64,000 nucleotides of DNA, taken from positions 54,669 through 118,668 of the forward strand of contig NZ_JASJOF010000010.1 of NCBI RefSeq assembly GCF_030163795.1. Reading direction: 5' to 3'. Shown in pieces: positions 44,261-54,785 of the stretch (positions are counted from its first letter, which is position 1; each line of letters starts with the position of its first letter). The DNA is from Roseicyclus marinus (GTDB taxonomy: Bacteria > Pseudomonadota > Alphaproteobacteria > Rhodobacterales > Rhodobacteraceae). The notes under the pieces are model-generated. The model saw only the letters and a program-made list of their open reading frames with translations, ran no database searches and had not been told where the DNA came from. Position numbers and translations under genes: made by a program.

Positions 44261-47169
44261 TCGGCCGCCGGCAGGATGCGACGCGCGCGTTCGGCCAGTG
44301 CGTCATATTCTTCCTGCCACTCCGTGGGGCCGTTGGACAGGCCCACCTGAACTGCCGTCACCTTGTATTCCGGGCAATTCGTGGCCCAGTCGGAATAATC
44401 CGTGGTGATGACATTGGCCTGCGTGGTGGGGTGGTGAAAGGTCGTGTAGACCACGCCGGGGCTGACGCGGTCGGTCAGATGCGCGCGCATCGCCGTCTCG
44501 CCAGAACGCGACGCGAGCTTGACCCAATCCCCCTCCTTCACGCCGCGCACCTCGGCATCATGGGGATGAATTTCCAGAACATCCTCCGTGTGCCAGACCG
44601 TGTTCGGCGTCCGCCGCGTCTGCGCACCCACGTTGTATTGCGACAAGATCCGCCCCGTCGTGAGCAACAGCGGAAACCGTGGGCCGGTCCGTTCCTCGGT
44701 CGCGACGTATTCGGTCACGATGAACCGCCCCTTACCGCGGACAAAGCCCTCGACATGCATGATGGGCGAGCCTTCGGGGTTGGCGTCGTTGCACGGCCAC
44801 TGGACCGAGCCCTTTTCCTCGAGCATCGCGTAATCCACATGGGCGAAGCCCGGCGTCGTGGCCGCGATCTCCTCCATGATCCGGGCGGGATGGGTGTAAT
44901 GCCACAGCGGGCGATCCTCGGCCGCGAGAATGGCATTGGCCAGCATCTGGGTGATCTCCCAATCCGCATACCCGTTGCGCGGGGCCATGACCTTGCGCAC
45001 GCGGTTGATGCGGCGCTCGGCATTGGTGAAGGTCCCGTCCTTTTCGAGAAAGGTCGATCCCGGCAGGAATACGTGGGCGTAATTCGCCGTCTCGTTCAGG
45101 AAGAGGTCATGGACGATCACGCAGTCCATCGCGGCTAGCCCCGCCGCGACATGGCGGGTGTCCGGGTCGGATTGCAAGATATCCTCACCCTGACAGTACA
45201 GTCCCTTGAACCGGCCCGAAACGGCGGCATCCAGCATGTTGGGAATGCGCAAGCCCGGCTCGGCGTCGATCTCGACGCCCCAGGCCGCCTCGAAAATCGC
45301 GCGAACCTCGGCACCCTTCACATGGCGGTAGCCCGGCAATTCGTGCGGGAACGAGCCCATGTCGCAGGAGCCCTGCACGTTGTTCTGACCGCGCAGCGGG
45401 TTCACCCCGACGCCATCGCGCCCAATGTTGCCGGTGAGCATGGCAAGGTTGGCGATCCCCATCACGGTCGTCGACCCTTGGGAATGTTCCGTCACACCGA
45501 GCCCGTAATAGATCGCGCCGTTGCCCCCCGTGGCGTAAAGCCGGGCCGCCGCGCGCAACTCTTCCGCCGGGACGCCCGTGAGCATCTCGGTCGCCTCGGG
45601 GGAATGGCGGGCATCGCTGACGAACTCGGCATATTCCGCGAATTCATCCCAATCGCAGCGCTCGCGGATGAAGCCCTCGTCATAAAGCCCTTCGGTCACG
45701 ATCACATGCGCCATGGCGGTGACGACGGCCACGTTGGTGCCGGGCCGCAGGGCAAGGTGATGCGCCGCTTCGACATGCGCGCTTTTCACCAGGTCGATCC
45801 GGCGCGGGTCAATCACGATCAGCTTGGCCCCCGCGCGCAACCGTTTCTTGAGACGGCTGGCGAAAACCGGGTGTCCGTCGGTCGGGTTGGCCCCGATCAC
45901 CACAACGACATCCGCCTTGCCGACACTATCGAAATTCTGCGTTCCCGCGCTGGTGCCGAAGGTTTGGCCCAAGCCATAGCCCGTCGGCGAATGGCACACC
46001 CGCGCGCAGGTGTCGGTGTTGTTGTTCAAAAACACGGCGCGGGCGAGTTTCTGGACCAGGTAAGTCTCCTCGTTCGTGCAGCGCGAGGAGGTGATGACAC
46101 CCACCGATTTCCGCCCATACTTGGCCTGAATGCCCCGCAACTTGTCGGCAGCGAAACCCAGCGCTTCGTCCCAGCTGACCTCGCGCCACGGCTGATCGAT
46201 CCTTTCGCGGATCATCGGCTTCAGGATGCGGTCGGAATGGGTGGCATAGCCATAGGCGAAGCGGCCCTTGACGCAGGAATGCCCGCGATTGGCCGCCCCG
46301 TTCTTGTAGGGAACCATGCGCACCAATTGGTCGCCGTTCAACTCGGCCTTGAAGGAACAGCCCACCCCGCAATAGGCGCAGGTGGTGATGACCGAGCGTG
46401 TGGGCGTGCCCAATTCGATTACGCTTTTTTCCTGCAACGTCGCGGTCGGGCAGGCCTGCACGCAGGCGCCGCAACTGACGCAATCGGACGACAGGAAATC
46501 GTCCCCCACGCCACCCGCCGAAACGCGGCTCTCGAAGCCCCGGCCTTGAATCGTCAGGGCGAAAGTCCCCTGCACTTCCTCGCAGGCCCTGACGCAGCGG
46601 TTGCAGACGATGCATTTCGCAGGATCGTAAGTGAAATAGGGGTTGCTGTCGTCCTTGGGTATGTATTCGGGGTTCGCCTCCCCGCTGGTGTCGCGGCGCG
46701 CGAAATGGGTGCGCATGCCCCCCTCGGGCGCCTCGAACCGCTGATCGCGTAGGCCCACAACGCCCGCCATGTCCTGCAATTCGCAATCGCCGTTGGCGCT
46801 GCAGGTCAGGCAATCGAGCGGGTGGTCGGAGATATAAAGCTCCATCACCCCCTTGCGGATACGCTGGACCTGCTCGGATTGGGTGCGCACCACCATGCCC
46901 GGTGCAACCGGCGTCGTGCAGGAGGCCGGCGTACCGCGGCGCCCTTCGATCTCGACGACGCACAAACGGCACGAACCGAAGGCTTCAAGATTGTCGCTGG
47001 CGCACAGCTTGGGGATCTGCAAGCCCGCGATCGCCGCCGCGCGCATCACGGATGTGCCTTCGGGGACGGTCACGGAAAAGCCGTCGATCTCCAGCGTGAC
47101 GGGCGCACCCTCCTTGGCAGGCGTGCCCATATCGCGGTCATCACCCCATGGAATAATGAAATCTTTCAT
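44257..47169 (-). CDS. fdsA: NAD-dependent formate dehydrogenase, alpha subunit
   Basis: A 970-residue catalytic subunit that oxidises formate to CO2. The N-terminus carries a 2Fe-2S cluster (GSCRLCVVEIEGRRGTPASC), a His-Cys3 site (HPLDCLTCSANGDC) and two 4Fe-4S clusters (CIVCNRCVRACEEV, CVSCGACVQACPT). A further 4Fe-4S motif (CAYCGVGC) leads into the Mo-bis-MGD domain. The Mo ligand appears to be Cys (TCARVCHSPTGYGLG), not selenocysteine. Start ATG 47169 (MKDFIIPWGDDRD). Neighbour of fdsB upstream across a 118-base gap with a GC hairpin. Confidence 0.97.
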   Translation of the reverse strand: MKDFIIPWGDDRDMGTPAKEGAPVTLEIDGFSVTVPEGTSVMRAAAIAGLQIPKLCASDNLEAFGSCRLCVVEIEGRRGTPASCTTPVAPGMVVRTQSEQVQRIRKGVMELYISDHPLDCLTCSANGDCELQDMAGVVGLRDQRFEAPEGGMRTHFARRDTSGEANPEYIPKDDSNPYFTYDPAKCIVCNRCVRACEEVQGTFALTIQGRGFESRVSAGGVGDDFLSSDCVSCGACVQACPTATLQEKSVIELGTPTRSVITTCAYCGVGCSFKAELNGDQLVRMVPYKNGAANRGHSCVKGRFAYGYATHSDRILKPMIRERIDQPWREVSWDEALGFAADKLRGIQAKYGRKSVGVITSSRCTNEETYLVQKLARAVFLNNNTDTCARVCHSPTGYGLGQTFGTSAGTQNFDSVGKADVVVVIGANPTDGHPVFASRLKKRLRAGAKLIVIDPRRIDLVKSAHVEAAHHLALRPGTNVAVVTAMAHVIVTEGLYDEGFIRERCDWDEFAEYAEFVSDARHSPEATEMLTGVPAEELRAAARLYATGGNGAIYYGLGVTEHSQGSTTVMGIANLAMLTGNIGRDGVGVNPLRGQNNVQGSCDMGSFPHELPGYRHVKGAEVRAIFEAAWGVEIDAEPGLRIPNMLDAAVSGRFKGLYCQGEDILQSDPDTRHVAAGLAAMDCVIVHDLFLNETANYAHVFLPGSTFLEKDGTFTNAERRINRVRKVMAPRNGYADWEITQMLANAILAAEDRPLWHYTHPARIMEEIAATTPGFAHVDYAMLEEKGSVQWPCNDANPEGSPIMHVEGFVRGKGRFIVTEYVATEERTGPRFPLLLTTGRILSQYNVGAQTRRTPNTVWHTEDVLEIHPHDAEVRGVKEGDWVKLASRSGETAMRAHLTDRVSPGVVYTTFHHPTTQANVITTDYSDWATNCPEYKVTAVQVGLSNGPTEWQEEYDALAERARRILPAAE

Positions 47170-47233
47170 GGCGTTACGACCTTCCTGCCCATCTTTGCTT
47201 TCCAAATACTTCGGGGGAGCGCGAGGGGGGAGC

Positions 47234-47256
47234 GCGAGGGGGCAGCGCCCCCTCGC
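47234..47256. repeat. GC hairpin in the fdsB-fdsA gap
   Basis: GCGAGGGGGC and GCCCCCTCGC form a 10-bp perfect stem with a 3-base loop, preceded by another GGAGCGCGAGGG copy. It lies between the fdsB stop and the fdsA start, where the other fds genes overlap or sit close. It resembles intergenic GC-rich repeats seen in the group, and could tune the fdsB to fdsA ratio. Confidence 0.5.
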
Positions 47257-47287
47257 ATGGGTCGACGCCGAAGGCGGCGAAACACCC

Positions 47288-48780
<1,493 letters not shown>

Positions 48781-48784
<4 letters not shown>

Positions 48785-49254
48785 GCCCCCACCTCCAACA
48801 AGATCGCATCGGCGGTGGCGCGTCCCTTGGCCTTGCCATCGACCATCGCGGCGGGTGCGCAGGCGCAAAGACCCAGGCAATACACCGGTTCGACAGTGAT
48901 GCGCCCGTCGCGGGTCGTTCCGTGCCAGTCGAGGCCGAGTTGGGCAAGGACAGCTTCGGACATCGCCGCCCCGCCCATCGCCTGACAGGCCTCCGCACGG
49001 CAGATCCTGACAACATGAACGCCGGCAGGTTTGTCTCTGAAATCATGGTAGAAACTGACCACGCCATGCAGTTCCGCGCGGGTGATGTTCAGCGCCTCGG
49101 CAATGGGCGCATGGGCGAAGGCCGGCACATGGCCGAAGCTTGCCTGCACCGCGTGCAGGATCGGCAGAAGCGGCCCCTCGAGATCGCTGTGATCGGCGAT
49201 GATCGCCGAGATCCCTTCGAGATCGGCGGCGCGCGGCGCGGCTTTGGTCGTCAT
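48781..49254 (-). CDS. fdsG: NAD-dependent formate dehydrogenase, gamma subunit
   Basis: A 157-residue NuoE-like 2Fe-2S subunit. Cysteines lie in RICRAEACQAMGG and VYCLGLCACAP, the pattern of this family. Start ATG 49254 (MTTKAAPRA) chosen because GGAG sits six bases upstream; an ATG nine codons earlier is possible. It is the first gene of fdsGBA-fdhD-fdsD. Confidence 0.94.
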
Positions 49255-49304
49255 GGCTGGCTCCGGAGGTTCGGATGCCATTTTCAGGGAAAAATCAATC
49301 GATG

Positions 49305-49316
49305 ATCAATATTGAT
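49305..49316. promoter_or_regulatory. Palindrome upstream of fdsG, candidate operator
   Basis: A perfect 12-bp palindrome ATCAATATTGAT, with a further ATCAAT at 49294-49299, lies in the AT-rich gap between the LysR gene and fdsG. It may be the site where the LysR protein controls the fds genes. Confidence 0.5.
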
Positions 49317-49391
49317 GTTCCGTTGCTTGATAGGGTTTTTCAATGAAGCGCGCGCGACGCTTGGGGCGCTGAAAGCGACTTGGGGGCGGGT

Positions 49392-50276
49392 TCAGGCCGC
49401 GGCGAGGCGGGCGGCTTCGGTCAGAAGGGCGTCCAGAACCGGGGTATGGGGTTCGCGATACGGCGCCACGAGGCCTACGGCATGTTCCAGATGGCCCCCG
49501 GCGATCGGCAGGATCGCAAGGCGTTTGCCCGAGGCGAGAAACCGCGCCATGTCGGAGGGCAGAACGGTGACCCAGCCCCCTTCTTCGACATGGGCGGCCA
49601 ACACGACGGTGGAATTGGCCTCGACCAGCGCGTCGGGGGTCACATCGGCCTCCATGAAACACTGGTTGATGATGCGGCGGTTCTGCATGTCGGGGGTCAG
49701 CAGGCAAAGCCTTTCACCTGCGATATCTGCCCATGTCACCTCGGCCTGAAGCGCCAATGCGCTTTCGGCATGGCAGACCAGCATGTAGCGCTCGGTATAA
49801 AGCGGCTGGGTCGTCACGCGGCCCAGTGGCTCATTGTCGAGATAGGACAGGCCGGCGTCGATCTCGAGATTCTCGAGCATTTTCAGGATCTCGGACGAGG
49901 TGCGCGAGAGGATGGTGAAGCGCACCCTTGGGTGCCGGTCGGAAAACCGCGCCGACAGCCGCGCGGCCCAGGTCAGCGCGGTCGGAATGACCGCAAGACG
50001 CAAATGGCCCGAAAGACCGTGGCGGCTGACGCGCATTTCCTCGCGGAAAGCGCGGCTGTCCCCCACCAAGCGCCGCGCCCAGACCAGCGCCCGCGCACCT
50101 TCCGGCGTCAAGCCGCCATAGCGCGAGCCGCGAAAGATCAGCTGGACGCCCAGCATCTCCTCCAACTGCTTGATGCCGGTCGAGAGCGTGGGCTGCGTGA
50201 TCCCGAGGCTTTCGGCAGCGCGTCCGAAATGCCCCTCCTTGGCGACGGCGATGAACATTTCGAGCTTGTTGATCAT
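49392..50276 (-). CDS. LysR-family regulator, likely controls fds operon
   Basis: A 294-residue LysR-type regulator. The N-terminal winged helix-turn-helix has EMFIAVAKEGHFGRAAESLG and TQPTLSTGIKQLEEML. The C-terminal effector domain (residues ~90-294) is typical. It lies directly upstream of fdsG on the same strand with a palindrome between them, which suggests control of formate oxidation, as described for FdsR-type proteins. Start ATG 50276. A second palindrome is just upstream. Confidence 0.9.
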   Translation of the reverse strand: MINKLEMFIAVAKEGHFGRAAESLGITQPTLSTGIKQLEEMLGVQLIFRGSRYGGLTPEGARALVWARRLVGDSRAFREEMRVSRHGLSGHLRLAVIPTALTWAARLSARFSDRHPRVRFTILSRTSSEILKMLENLEIDAGLSYLDNEPLGRVTTQPLYTERYMLVCHAESALALQAEVTWADIAGERLCLLTPDMQNRRIINQCFMEADVTPDALVEANSTVVLAAHVEEGGWVTVLPSDMARFLASGKRLAILPIAGGHLEHAVGLVAPYREPHTPVLDALLTEAARLAAA

Positions 50277-50626
50277 TTTATCTACCTATCACATGGCTGA
50301 AATGTGATCCACATTCTCTATCAATCTGACCGGAGCTCAGCGATGAAAAAGTCTTTCGAATGGGTGAAGATTTTGCCCGGAACCTTGCGAAAGCGTTAAC
50401 TTTCCGGCCCGTTTCTTGCCAAATCCCTGCCGCTACGGCGCATCGTCAAGGATCCGGCAAGGGATTGGCGCGCGACCCGCCCAACCGCAGGCCGGAGACC
50501 CCCTTGCAGGGCCAAAAAATCGTTGGACCGGTCGTACCGCGCATTGTATCGAAAGTGGCAACGATGGTTATCTTTGGTTTGCCATCTTTTGCTAGGTAAC
50601 GATTTTTCCAGTGTGGAGCATAGACG
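50277..50626. other. Intergenic region between lysR and the RTX gene
   Basis: A 350-base region between divergent genes. It holds the 50288-50308 palindrome near lysR, and a region before the RTX gene with no convincing sigma70 promoter. No other gene is seen. Confidence 0.5.
50288..50308. promoter_or_regulatory. ATCACAT-N7-ATGTGAT palindrome upstream of lysR
   Basis: A perfect 7-bp inverted repeat (ATCACAT, 7-base spacer, ATGTGAT) starts 12 bases before the lysR ATG, in the usual autoregulatory position of LysR proteins. It also resembles a CRP/FNR-type half-site pair. The identity of the binding protein is unknown. Confidence 0.55.
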
Positions 50627-53600
50627 ATGCCGACATTCGTACTGCGTGGTATTTCCTTTTCGACGGCTGAGATTCCCGACTTTCTTGGAACGACCGATCT
50701 GACGATCACGCTGCCCGCAGGTGGCGACCAGATCTACACTTATGCAGCCCCCACACCGGAGGATGATTTTGTCCCCCAAGCGATCTTCGGCCCCGAGAAT
50801 CCGCCCCTCTACATCCGACCTTTTGGCGAGGATGAGCTGGACGAGGTCTACTTCGCCCATGTGACCCTCACGGACGGCACCGTTCTGACGGTTCTGTTGG
50901 TCACGGACAGATCCGCCGAGACCGAGAACCTGTTCATCCTGCAAAGCAGCGATCCGGGTTTCACCTTGCCGACGACTGCGGCGGAGCTTGCCGCGCTGGA
51001 TGCCAGCATCGGCAGTTTCGCCCAGATCACCTCCGGCCCGTTCGCGCCGGGAGCGCCCATCGACTTCGGTGCCATCCGGCCGCAGACGCTGATCGCGACA
51101 ACCGATGATGACCTGTGGATCGGGACGGCGGAAAACGAGGCCTTTGAAGGCGGGACAGGAAGCGACACGCTCGATGGCGGTGCGGGCAACGACACGATCG
51201 ACGGCGGCGCGGGCGATGACAGCCTGGTGGGCGGCGCGGGCTTCGACCGCATCGATTACCGCGACGCAACCGGCCCCGTACTGGTCGATCTTTCGAATGG
51301 TACGGTGACCGGGGCCGCGGGCAATGACACGGTGTCGGGGTTCGAGGATGTTTTCGGCAGCGCCTTCGACGACACGATCATCGGCAACACCACCGGCTTT
51401 ACCTGGCTCAATGGCGGCGCGGGCAACGACAGTCTTGTCGGGGCCGGTGGCACATCGCTGGCCGATTATTTCAACGCGCCGGGCGCGGTTCTGGTCAACC
51501 TGGCGCTGGGGACGGCTTCGGACGGGACCGGTGGGACGGATACGCTGGTCAACATCGACGGCGCCTTTGGCACCAACGACTTTGACGACACGCTGATCGG
51601 ATCCAGCTCTTCCGACATTTTCTGGGGTCTGGGCGGCAACGATTCGATCGATGGCGGCGCGGGCGAGGACAGCGTTTCCTATTTCTTTTCGGACGAGGCC
51701 GTCGCGGTCGACCTTGCGGCGGGAACGGCGAGGGGCGAAGGCGTCGACACGCTGGTCAGTATCGAAGATCTCTATGGTTCGGATTTCGACGATACGCTGC
51801 TTGGCACGGATGGAAGCAACTTCATTGATGGCGGGCTTGGCGATGACCTGATCGACGGTCGGGACGGCAACGATTCCCTGACCGGCGGCGCGGGTGAGGA
51901 CAGCCTTCTCGGCGGCGCGGGCGATGACACGCTGCGCGGCGGGGAAGGCTTCGACATCCTGTCCGGGGGACAGGGCAATGACCTGCTTGACGGTGGCACG
52001 ATCACGGACCGGACGCCGAATGGGGAAGATGGCAATGCCGTTTCCTATCAGGATGACACCGGAACCTTGGGTGTCGTCGTCGATTTGCAAGCCGGCACCG
52101 CGACGGATGGCTGGGGCGGCACCGATACGCTGATCGACATCGATGGCATGGCCGGATCGGATCGCGCCGACACGCTTCTGGGGGATGGGTTCAGCAATTA
52201 CTTCGCGGGCGGCGACGGGGCCGACAGCATCGATGGCCGCGGCGGGATCGATTTCGTCGTCTACGATTTCCTGTCCGAAAGCGGCGTATCCGTCGATCTG
52301 TCGACCGGACGGGCGACCGACAGCTGGGGCAATACCGATACCTTGATCAGCATCGAGGGTGTCGACGGATCGAATTTCGCGGACACGATCATCGGCAGTG
52401 ACGAAGACAACCACATTCACGGACGCGACGGCGACGACAGCATCGACGGCGGCGCGGGGAATGACAGCATCGTGGGCGGGCTTGGAAACGACACCATCAC
52501 CGGGGGTGACGGGATCGATACGGTCTTCATCTACAGTGCTTCGCCAAACGTGACCCATACCACGGCGGACGGTGTCACGACCGTCACGAACTCCGACACA
52601 GGTGAAACGGATATTCTGACCAATGTGGAATTCCTGTGGCAGAGGGGTGAGTTGATCGCCCTGCCCACCGCACCGGAACCCGTCACCGCGACCGAGGGCG
52701 ATGACACGCTGAGCGGCACGGAGGGCGATGACACGATCGACGGGCTGGGCGGGGATGACACGATCGAAGGCGGTGACGGGGCGGATGAAATCGTCGGCGG
52801 GGCGGGCGATGACAGCCTGACCGGTGGACTTGGCGACGACAGCCTGACCGGCGGCAGCGGCGATGACAGCCTTTACGGCGACGAGGGCCATGACACGCTT
52901 GTTGGCGGCGATGGAATGGACCTGCTTGAAGGCGGTGAAGGCAACGACAGTCTCGACGGCGGGGCGCAGGCCGACTGGATCGACGGCGGGACAGGCGATG
53001 ACAGCCTCGATGGCGGGGAGGAGGATGACGACCTCTTGGGGGGTGTCGGGAATGACACGCTGATCGGGGGGGGGGGTGATGACATCCTCGAAGGCGAGGA
53101 AGATCACGACAACCTCGACGGCGGCACGGGCGAAGACCTGCTCTATGGCGGGGCCGGTGATGACAGCCTCGACGGGGGCAGCCAAAATGACACCCTTTAC
53201 GGCGACGATGGCAATGACACGCTGATCGGTGGCGATGGTTTCGACACGCTCGGTGGCGGGGCGGGTCACGACAGCCTCGACGGCGGGGCGGGCAATGACC
53301 TCCTCGATGGCGGGGCGGGTGACGACAGCCTCGATGGTGGGGATCGGCATGACCGGCTCTTGGGGGGGGACGGAAACGACACGCTGCTCGGTGGCGCGGG
53401 TGGCGATATCATGGACGGCGAGGCTGGCGATGACAGCCTGTCGGGCGGGGCCGATGATGACCGCCTATCGGGCAGCACCGGGAACGACACCATCGAGGGT
53501 GACGAGGGGAACGACCGGCTCTTTGGCGGCACGGAGGTTGACGAACTCTTCGGTGGGGATGGCGATGACAGCCTTGACGGTGACAGCGGCTTCGATCTGC

Positions 53601-54709
53601 TGGATGGCGGGGCGGGTGACGACAGCCTCGATGGCGGGGCGGATGATGACCACCTCTTGGGCAGTCACGGAAATGACACGCTGATCGGCGGGGCGGGTGA
53701 CGACATTCTCGAAGGCGAAGCGGATCATGACAGCCTCGACGGCGGCACGGGCGAAGACCTGCTCTATGGCGGGGCCGGTGATGACAGCCTCGACGGGGGC
53801 AGCCAGAATGACACCCTGTACGGCGACGAGGGCAATGACACACTGATCGGTGGCGACGGTTTCGACAGGCTCGATGGCGGGGCGGGTCACGACAGCCTCG
53901 ACGGCGGAGCGGGCAATGACCTGCTCGCTGGCGGGGCGGGTAACGACAGCCTCGATGGCGGGGATCGGCATGACCGGCTCTTGGGCGGGGACGGAAACGA
54001 CACGCTGCTCGGTGGCGCGGGTGGCGATATCCTGATCGGCGACGACGGCCATGACAGCCTGTCGGGCGGGGCCGATGATGACCGTCTTTCCGGCAGCGCC
54101 GGGAACGACACCATCGAGGGTGACGAAGGAAACGACCGGCTCTTTGGCGGCACGGAGGATGATGAACTCTCCGGCGGGGATGGCGACGACAACCTTGACG
54201 GTGGCAGCCAGAACGACAGGCTGTTCGGTGACGACGGCGACGACACGCTTCTAGGCGGCAATGGTTTCGACACGCTCGATGGCGGGGCGGGTCAAGACAG
54301 CCTCGATGGCGGGGCGGGCAATGACCAGTTGTTCGGCGGGGCGGATGATGACGTCCTCGATGGCGGGGATCGGCACGACCGGCTTTATGGCGGCGATGGG
54401 AATGACACGCTGATCGGTGGCGCGGGCAGTGACCGTTTGTTCGGTGAGGCGGGATCGGATGTCTTCATCTTCGCCAATGGCCATGGCCGGGACACGATCT
54501 CCGATTTCGATGCGACCGACGGGCTGGAACAGATCGACCTGTCGGGTATCAGCGATCTTGCCGCCTTTTCCGGTTACGACGTGCTTTTCTCCGATGGACG
54601 GGTCACGACCGTGTCGGCGGGTGTCCTGATCGACACGGGATCGGGGAATTCGATCCTGTTGGCGGGGGTGGATATCGCCGATCTGGACAATGCCGATTTC
54701 CTCTTCTGA
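50627..54709 (+). CDS. RTX calcium-binding exoprotein
   Basis: A 1360-residue secreted RTX protein. About 150 non-repeat residues open the protein (MPTFVLRGISFSTAEIPDF), followed by dozens of GGxGxDxLx nonapeptide repeats (for example DTLDGGAGNDTIDGG). These form calcium-stabilised beta rolls. The C-terminal ~95 residues (DTISDFDATDGLEQIDLSG) look like a type I secretion signal. No catalytic domain is seen. Start ATG 50627 with GGAG. Contains a 621-base-period duplication. A terminator follows. Confidence 0.92.
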   Translation: MPTFVLRGISFSTAEIPDFLGTTDLTITLPAGGDQIYTYAAPTPEDDFVPQAIFGPENPPLYIRPFGEDELDEVYFAHVTLTDGTVLTVLLVTDRSAETENLFILQSSDPGFTLPTTAAELAALDASIGSFAQITSGPFAPGAPIDFGAIRPQTLIATTDDDLWIGTAENEAFEGGTGSDTLDGGAGNDTIDGGAGDDSLVGGAGFDRIDYRDATGPVLVDLSNGTVTGAAGNDTVSGFEDVFGSAFDDTIIGNTTGFTWLNGGAGNDSLVGAGGTSLADYFNAPGAVLVNLALGTASDGTGGTDTLVNIDGAFGTNDFDDTLIGSSSSDIFWGLGGNDSIDGGAGEDSVSYFFSDEAVAVDLAAGTARGEGVDTLVSIEDLYGSDFDDTLLGTDGSNFIDGGLGDDLIDGRDGNDSLTGGAGEDSLLGGAGDDTLRGGEGFDILSGGQGNDLLDGGTITDRTPNGEDGNAVSYQDDTGTLGVVVDLQAGTATDGWGGTDTLIDIDGMAGSDRADTLLGDGFSNYFAGGDGADSIDGRGGIDFVVYDFLSESGVSVDLSTGRATDSWGNTDTLISIEGVDGSNFADTIIGSDEDNHIHGRDGDDSIDGGAGNDSIVGGLGNDTITGGDGIDTVFIYSASPNVTHTTADGVTTVTNSDTGETDILTNVEFLWQRGELIALPTAPEPVTATEGDDTLSGTEGDDTIDGLGGDDTIEGGDGADEIVGGAGDDSLTGGLGDDSLTGGSGDDSLYGDEGHDTLVGGDGMDLLEGGEGNDSLDGGAQADWIDGGTGDDSLDGGEEDDDLLGGVGNDTLIGGGGDDILEGEEDHDNLDGGTGEDLLYGGAGDDSLDGGSQNDTLYGDDGNDTLIGGDGFDTLGGGAGHDSLDGGAGNDLLDGGAGDDSLDGGDRHDRLLGGDGNDTLLGGAGGDIMDGEAGDDSLSGGADDDRLSGSTGNDTIEGDEGNDRLFGGTEVDELFGGDGDDSLDGDSGFDLLDGGAGDDSLDGGADDDHLLGSHGNDTLIGGAGDDILEGEADHDSLDGGTGEDLLYGGAGDDSLDGGSQNDTLYGDEGNDTLIGGDGFDRLDGGAGHDSLDGGAGNDLLAGGAGNDSLDGGDRHDRLLGGDGNDTLLGGAGGDILIGDDGHDSLSGGADDDRLSGSAGNDTIEGDEGNDRLFGGTEDDELSGGDGDDNLDGGSQNDRLFGDDGDDTLLGGNGFDTLDGGAGQDSLDGGAGNDQLFGGADDDVLDGGDRHDRLYGGDGNDTLIGGAGSDRLFGEAGSDVFIFANGHGRDTISDFDATDGLEQIDLSGISDLAAFSGYDVLFSDGRVTTVSAGVLIDTGSGNSILLAGVDIADLDNADFLF
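53041..54180 (+). repeat. Internal duplication in the RTX gene (621-bp period)
   Basis: Block 53041-53555 reappears at 53662-54180 shifted by 621 bases, 207 codons. I checked three anchor points (53191/53812, 53342/53963, 53491/54112), and all give the same offset. Most differences are small. Further partial similarity continues to ~54430. This is recent in-frame duplication of a block of repeats. Confidence 0.85.
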
Positions 54710-54739
54710 CGCTTGTCCGAAGCGAGCATGACATGAAGG

Positions 54740-54763
54740 GGGCGGCCTGTCGGGCCGCCCTTT
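54740..54763 (+). terminator. Intrinsic terminator after the RTX gene
   Basis: GGGCGGCC/GGCCGCCC, an 8-bp stem with a 5-base loop and TTT after, about 30 bases beyond the RTX stop. Confidence 0.8.
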
Positions 54764-54785
54764 CGCGTTCGGGGGAGGGTTGCGG

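Noticed and set aside
50396..53350. A 984-codon open frame opposite the RTX gene
   Set aside because: It mirrors the RTX repeats, giving low-complexity Ala/Val/Ile repeats. High GC and the repeat period keep the opposite frame open.
50627..54709. RTX repeats as a CRISPR or phage tail-fibre array
   Set aside because: The nonapeptide calcium-binding motif and type I secretion-like C-terminus explain the repeats.
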